64,000 nt of DNA from Diphasiastrum complanatum (taxonomy: Eukaryota; Streptophyta; Lycopodiopsida; Lycopodiales; Lycopodiaceae), in contig CM055100.1 of NCBI GenBank assembly GCA_029204225.1, forward strand, positions 20,781,589-20,845,588, given 5' to 3'. Shown in pieces: positions 1 through 64,000 of the stretch; positions within the stretch are counted from its first letter, which is position 1; each line of letters begins with the position of its first letter. A model generated the notes under the pieces. That model had not been told where the DNA came from. It saw only the letters and a list, made by a program, of their open reading frames with translations, and searched no databases. The translations under genes and the position numbers were made by a program.

Positions 1-754
1 ATATCTCAAAATCATATAGATGTACTTCTTTCTGAAATTCAAGAAACACCTTGGCCATCAAGGTCCTATTGTGACTATACTTTTGTTCAGACATCTAGTT
101 GCAAGTTTTGGTTGCTTCTTTAAAAACTATTTTTGTGGTTTTTACAATCGAGGGAAATTCTAGGCAAGAGAGCTAAAATGGATGTTTTGGGTTTTCTAGA
201 TTGTTGATTATAGAGTTTTAAGGCCTAAAAGAGAAAATAATGAAACTCATTGTACCTCACTTTATGCATCAAGTTGTGCTCAAATTTTTTTGGTGCTAGT
301 GTTAGGGATTTAGGGTTTTAAGCTTAGCTTTTACTTTTGGAGGTATTATTTGATTTCCAATGTACAGCTTCTTTCTTAGTGTACCTAATACCTATTGACA
401 TTTAACAGCCCAAATTAAAGGAAGTTTTGACCTAATGAGAGGATATAGCGGAGTAGGAAAGAGCATTTGTGTTTGCCCTATTTGATTTGGATGAATTTGA
501 TGTTTTGGTATTGATTTTTGTTGATATGGTCTTTTGAGCCACAAAAAGATTTTATTAGTTATATGGGGTGGGTTTTTTAGCTTGGACTTTGTGAGTTTCT
601 GGGCATCGGTTGTAGGTGTTTAATTAATAATGCTTTAGGCTTTTGCTTTTTCATTCATGTTAGAATCATGGTTTTGCACTCATTCATAGCCTGAATTTTA
701 TAATATTCTATGTGCAATGTGCTGTAACTTGTTGACAATCTGAAAAAATTGTAG
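1..754 (+). other. RLG1 intron sequence (partial), nothing recognised
   Basis: AT-rich, stop-dense sequence upstream of the first exon in the window. No match to the preceding ligase segment, no transposon domain and no RNA gene was recognised on either strand. It ends with a pyrimidine-poor acceptor at 754. Confidence 0.6.
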
Positions 755-60066
<59,312 letters not shown>

Positions 60067-61150
60067 GTTAGTCAAATCCCTTTTATGTGGACAAATTTTA
60101 ATGCGACATGATATTTTGATGTTACGTAGCAAGGAGTTCCACCTTATATTTCAAGCATTTTTTCTTTGTTAGGATAAAGGGATAAGTGTTTTTGCCTAGC
60201 AAGCAATCTTTTTGGATGATGCCTTTTTGTGAAGATTACATTTGTTCATTTATAATGGATGACTATCTAGTGGATCCTTGAGCTTCAATTAAGATTCTTG
60301 CTCTTTGCTTCATGAAACTTTATTTCAATAGGTCTTGCTTTGCACTCTCTCCATTCCACACACACAGAATGTATCTTGCAGCCTCACAATCAATGTAATA
60401 ACATGTCTTTGACTAAAGAATATTTAAATAAACTCGCCATTCTAGTTTATGTCTCAAAGGATTAGTTTGGTTCCTGCTTTGATGCCATTATTGTCTCACA
60501 TAGTAGTAGCCACTATGTACTATGTAGCCTAAAATGAGAATCAACAGAGAATATGTTTCATAATAAACTATCAAAGAGATCTTTGAAAAATATGGAATTT
60601 TTACTTCTAGATGTCAGTTCTCGAGTAAAAGCTAACTTTTACTTCTAGATATCAGTTCTCGAGTAGTTTGGACATCAACACCACCACATATAATTTGAGG
60701 ATAATTTCACTTTTAGATCACAAGAAATAAATTTTGACTGTTGAGCTTGATTGAGAGACCCTGAAAATCAAGAAAGTGTTTTGAAACCTTCAAAATTATG
60801 TTTTGGAGGCTTTGATTTGTGCTAGCCAAGAGAACACATCATTGACATGAAGGAAGAGCTTATTCCTAGAGTTAATAAACTTAGCACCACCTCCTCTTTG
60901 CTCTAGGCAATCCTCACTGTAGATTCTACAAGGGATGGAAGAAAGTAATTGCCAAAAATTGTTCTTTTACTAGTTTTTGACATTGTTGTACTTTCACTCA
61001 TTTTTTTGTACTCCCTTTTACATATCAATTTTCAGACATCAGCTGGGCACTTATGATGTACTTGCCAGATCTTTATCTGATAAGCTTGGCTATAAAATTT
61101 GAGTTCACATTTTTCACGCTTGCTGTTATGTCCATGTCTGGTTCAAAGGT
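60067..61150 (+). other. RLG1 intron 13 (partial), nothing recognised
   Basis: AT-rich. An exact duplicate TTTTACTTCTAGAT(G/A)TCAGTTCTCGAG occurs at about 60600-60620 and 60640-60662. No exon of the kinase domain found. Confidence 0.45.
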
Positions 61151-61164
61151 ATGGAATAATCCTT

Positions 61165-61375
61165 GATGTGGATATTTGGCAGATGACTGCTATGTCACTT
61201 TACCACCTCCGTTTCACACGTGTGAGTACAAATTGGTCGCTGTAAAGCACAATACAGAGGGTAGGCATGTTTATGAAATGACTGCCATGTCACCTACCAC
61301 CTCAACTCCACACCTGTGAGTACAAAATGGCCAAAAAATCTATGGGAGGGCACACTTTGTGAAGAAGGTATGTTG
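61165..61375 (+). repeat. Direct repeat, about 85 bp, two copies
   Basis: ATGACTGC(T/C)ATGTCAC, TACCACCTC, TCACAC(G/C)TGTGAGTACAAA and TGG recur about 100 bp apart (61182 and 61279). Nature unknown. Confidence 0.6.
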
Positions 61376-61379
61376 TAAA

Positions 61380-63250
61380 AACACCAAATTGCTATGCATG
61401 CATCCCCTACGAGGCTTTACCAATAGTCTTTAACAATCCATTACACTTTTGTGAAACCTTCAATCAGGTCCAAAGATGCAGTATGGACCGAGAACAAAGA
61501 AAAAATGGTTTGTGGGAGGGTGCACTAGTAATATGGGGTGGTGTGAATAAATTAGATAGACTCAAGTACAATAGAACATCATCAAATTCTAATCCATAAG
61601 GCCGATGAAGATTGTGGTGATGGGGTAGATTCCATGAAATAAAATGGCACTCTGACCAGCATTGAGAAGCTGATCGTAAACTCACTTGATGGTCCACCAA
61701 TTTGGCAAACCATTACCTAGGTCATTAGATTCGTCATGGTTTTCCAATTGCTATTCTATGCTATGATGGGACCATCTCCATCAATCGAGAATCTCCTAGT
61801 CACTAACTCATGACTACCAAGTACTTGTGGGTGTGACGTTGCTTTCACACGATCATGTACCTTGATATTTGTCCTTTATACAAGCGTTAAATTTCTTGAT
61901 CCCTCTCTAAGAAGGAAATAATGTCAATTCAAAATATTATGTTTGGTGAGGTTCTGATGTTTTCAGTAAATTAGTGAGCTGCAATGACAATGTCACTCCT
62001 TGTAGTTGGATCCATATGATATTTAGCTATAGAATCAAAAGATATGTAGCTACTAGTGTTTCATGTCTCAAGTTTTTTGGCTCTTGAATTTCTACTTTTT
62101 AAGTAACAAATATATTTTATTGGAACCCTATTGAATCCTTTATGAAGGTCTTCAATGCAACAAAGAACTATGTTAAAGGTTTCAACATAGCTAAACAACC
62201 CATATAGAGTGCATTTTTTGATATCCACGTCTTCCAATGAAGTGCAACCTAGCCTTGCTGGCCAATAAGTTTCTTGTGAACTATTTTTCATTGCTCTTTG
62301 CCAAAGCACGGGCCTATCATGATGGCCTCAAAGTTTATAGAATCATTTTTGTCATGATTGATGAATGGGATTCTTATTCTTTTTTACCTAACCATCTCAA
62401 AAGCTTGTCCCAATGATGGATTGAATAAATCTATGATTTATGGAACTAACACCATCTTACCCATTTTGAAGATCTCTTCGTTGATCTCTTTCTTGCATAT
62501 GTCATTTACAATTTCTTTTTCCTCGAACCTGATTTTTCTTGAATTTTTTCATAAGGGGGGGTGGGGGGTGGGGGGTGGGGGTGGACTCCAAATTATCCCC
62601 TCATTTCATAATTCAACCATGTCTTTTGTTGAGTCTTGTTTGAATATTTGTTGGACAGTTCTAATGGTATAAACAGTGCTTCATGTTCACTTATAGGGAG
62701 CTTCAAGAAAATAGTTGAACAAGATTCTCTGAAGAGAACTTTTGCAAATTTACATACTCATTGGCTTTCTTCCTCTAATTGCTACAAGAACGGGGATTCC
62801 ACAAAGGCTTTTGGGATGTTTTCACAGTTCTTTGCTCATATGTTTTATATATCATTAACAACTTCGATCATTTGCAAGCTTTGTTTTTGACGTTGCACTA
62901 GAGTACTTGATTATTCTTGCTTGCATATGGTTTCAATTGATTTGCTTAGTATACATTTGAATTTGTATGCACGTCATTGGATTCTATGCTCCACCTTTCC
63001 CATATGGTCCACTATAATGGCTTCTCTTACTTCAAAAAATTGTAAGATCTGTTTATTTGCTTGCTTTTTGGTCACAATTATGTGAAAAAAAAACTACATT
63101 GTTGAGGTAGTGAGTAGTCTATAAATCATCTCTTGACAATAAAACCTTGGCCTTGCAAGTGTCTTAATTTTGTATCGAATTGGAACTTGTATGAAATTCT
63201 GATGCTTCTCAGTAAAGACGTGGTGCTTTCCTTGGGAAACTTTTGTCTTT
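61380..63250 (+). other. RLG1 intron 13, nothing certain
   Basis: AT-rich, stop-dense. Contains a G-run stretch GGGGGGGTGGGGGGTGGGG near 62558-62582. The minus-strand frame at 62061-62309 shows no motif I recognise, though the copia fragment just above suggests it may be part of one. Confidence 0.4.
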
Positions 63251-63251
63251 G

Positions 63252-63560
63252 CTACTTTCCCATAGCACAAGCCTCACATTCTGAAGAGCTTGGCTTATTG
63301 GCTGGAAGACCGTCCACCATATGATGCTGGTTCAACACTTGCATACTTTGGTAGCCAAGATGTCCATACCTCTCGTGCGACAACCTATCCACATCACCTC
63401 CTTTTGCTGTATGCTGACTAGGGATTTTAGTGTACAATCTATATAGATAATCTTCATGCGATCCTTTGGCCACAACCTTTCATGTTATCACTCAAATCCA
63501 ATACAAGACAAGAAGTAGCATCAAATTCTACTTTCATATTTTGTTGAGTGCCTCGGCATA
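63252..63560 (-). pseudogene. Ty1/copia GAG-pre-integrase fragment
   Basis: Minus strand: RLSHERYGHLGYQSMQVLNQ and SSECEACAMGK. The H-x3-H...C-x2-C pattern (H-E-R-Y-G-H-L with C-E-A-C) is the zinc-binding domain at the start of copia integrase. The remainder of integrase should lie below 63252 but was not recognised. Confidence 0.75.
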
Positions 63561-63784
63561 TTCTAACACTTTTAGGCAATATCATAAGATGCGATGAATA
63601 TTTATGGATCAACTATTCAATTGAACATAAATAATGTTAGCATCTGGATTCATGGTAGTTTTGATAGTTCAATGCATCAATTTGTTTACTGGCCAACCAA
63701 ACACAATGGGACACTTTCAATGAGTTAAGCACTTTCTCTCTAACAGTGCTTGAAAGGAAAAAAAAAAGGGGATGGTATGCATCT

Positions 63785-64000
63785 TAGTTGCCCGTTCTGG
63801 AACGCGTTCCAGAACACGTTCCGTACCGGAACGGGACCCTCAAAAAAAATAAAATAAAAAAATACTTTTTTTTTACAAAGGATTTAATTGATATAAAATG
63901 TGGTCGGAACAACAGGGTTTTTACATTGTTTTTTTTAACTTAAAAAAAAATTGTTCCAACCCAGTACGTTCCGAAACGTACGGAACGGAACATTCTGACC
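63785..64000. repeat. Palindromic GTTCC/GGAAC repeat unit with AT-rich core
   Basis: 63794-63815 is a perfect 22 bp palindrome with half-site GTTCTGGAACG. It is followed by CGTTCCG-TAC-CGGAACG. After about 120 bp of A/T-rich DNA, ACGTTCCGAAACGTACGGAACG occurs near 63965-63986 (shown here as ACGTTCCG and CGGAACG flanking AAACGTA). It looks like the two ends of a short foldback/MITE-type element, cut by the window end. Confidence 0.5.

Noticed and set aside
63790-63835. Heat-shock-element-like TTCnnGAA arrays
   Set aside because: Spacing between units is not the 5 bp periodicity needed, there is no promoter or gene nearby, and a palindromic repeat element explains it better.

Overview
The window is a piece of a large plant nuclear genome and lies almost entirely inside one gene. 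On the plus strand, 13 exons (755-861, 2674-2802, 6369-6433, 6601-6735, 25189-25346, 28760-28791, 29143-29312, 35030-35109, 47374-47439, 48645-48940, 49078-49185, 59270-59367, 60006-60066) join in phase across GT-AG introns. They encode 501 codons of the plant tRNA ligase RLG1/RNL: the second half of the RNA-ligase domain, with nucleotidyltransferase motifs IV and V, followed by the start of the polynucleotide-kinase domain with its P-loop. The first exons (including the catalytic lysine) and the last exons (rest of the kinase and the phosphodiesterase domain) lie outside. The 12 introns total 57.8 kb (18.5, 12.3 and 10.1 kb for the three largest), so the exons are about 2.5% of the gene span seen. 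Giant, transposon-filled introns and a non-L1-looking LINE family suggest a fern, lycophyte or gymnosperm rather than an angiosperm. That is an inference.

Everything else recognisable is retroelement debris in the introns. Intron 2 (2803-6368) holds a decayed minus-strand Ty1/copia element with two LTRs. Intron 4 (6736-25188) holds LINE fragments on both strands, pieces of a Ty3/gypsy family with chromodomain, another LTR with primer-binding site, and a GC-rich hAT-like (BED) ORF. Intron 5 (25347-28759) holds two head-to-tail LINE copies. Intron 7 (29313-35029) holds copia-like remains. Intron 8 (35110-47373) holds a LINE split by a 6.5 kb gypsy mosaic. Intron 11 (49186-59269) holds several gypsy pieces in both orientations. 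A copia fragment and a palindromic repeat lie in the last, incomplete intron.

The most interesting system is the LINE family. It has a coiled-coil ORF1 with a proline-rich N-terminus, then an ORF2 with APE-type endonuclease, reverse transcriptase (YADD), a CX2CX9HX4C zinc knuckle and a C-terminal tail. The tail repeatedly carries an I-x-x-F-F core resembling a PCNA-binding PIP box, canonical (Q-x-x-I-x-x-F-F) in two copies and often present twice. The 3' UTR has a short hairpin whose stem changes by compensatory substitution between two subfamilies. It ends GACATTAATAAAG plus a (TTTC)n/(CT)n tail instead of poly(A). Copies are repeatedly fused, 5'-truncated end to pyrimidine tail, in head-to-tail chains. 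One copy has the inverted-5' structure expected from twin priming, with a 96 bp (CT)n at the internal junction. Template jumping onto pyrimidine tails, or targeting of (CT)n tracts, would explain this.

All LINE and LTR copies look defective (stops, frameshifts, deletions). No tRNA, rRNA, CRISPR or complete protein-coding gene other than the split host gene was found.
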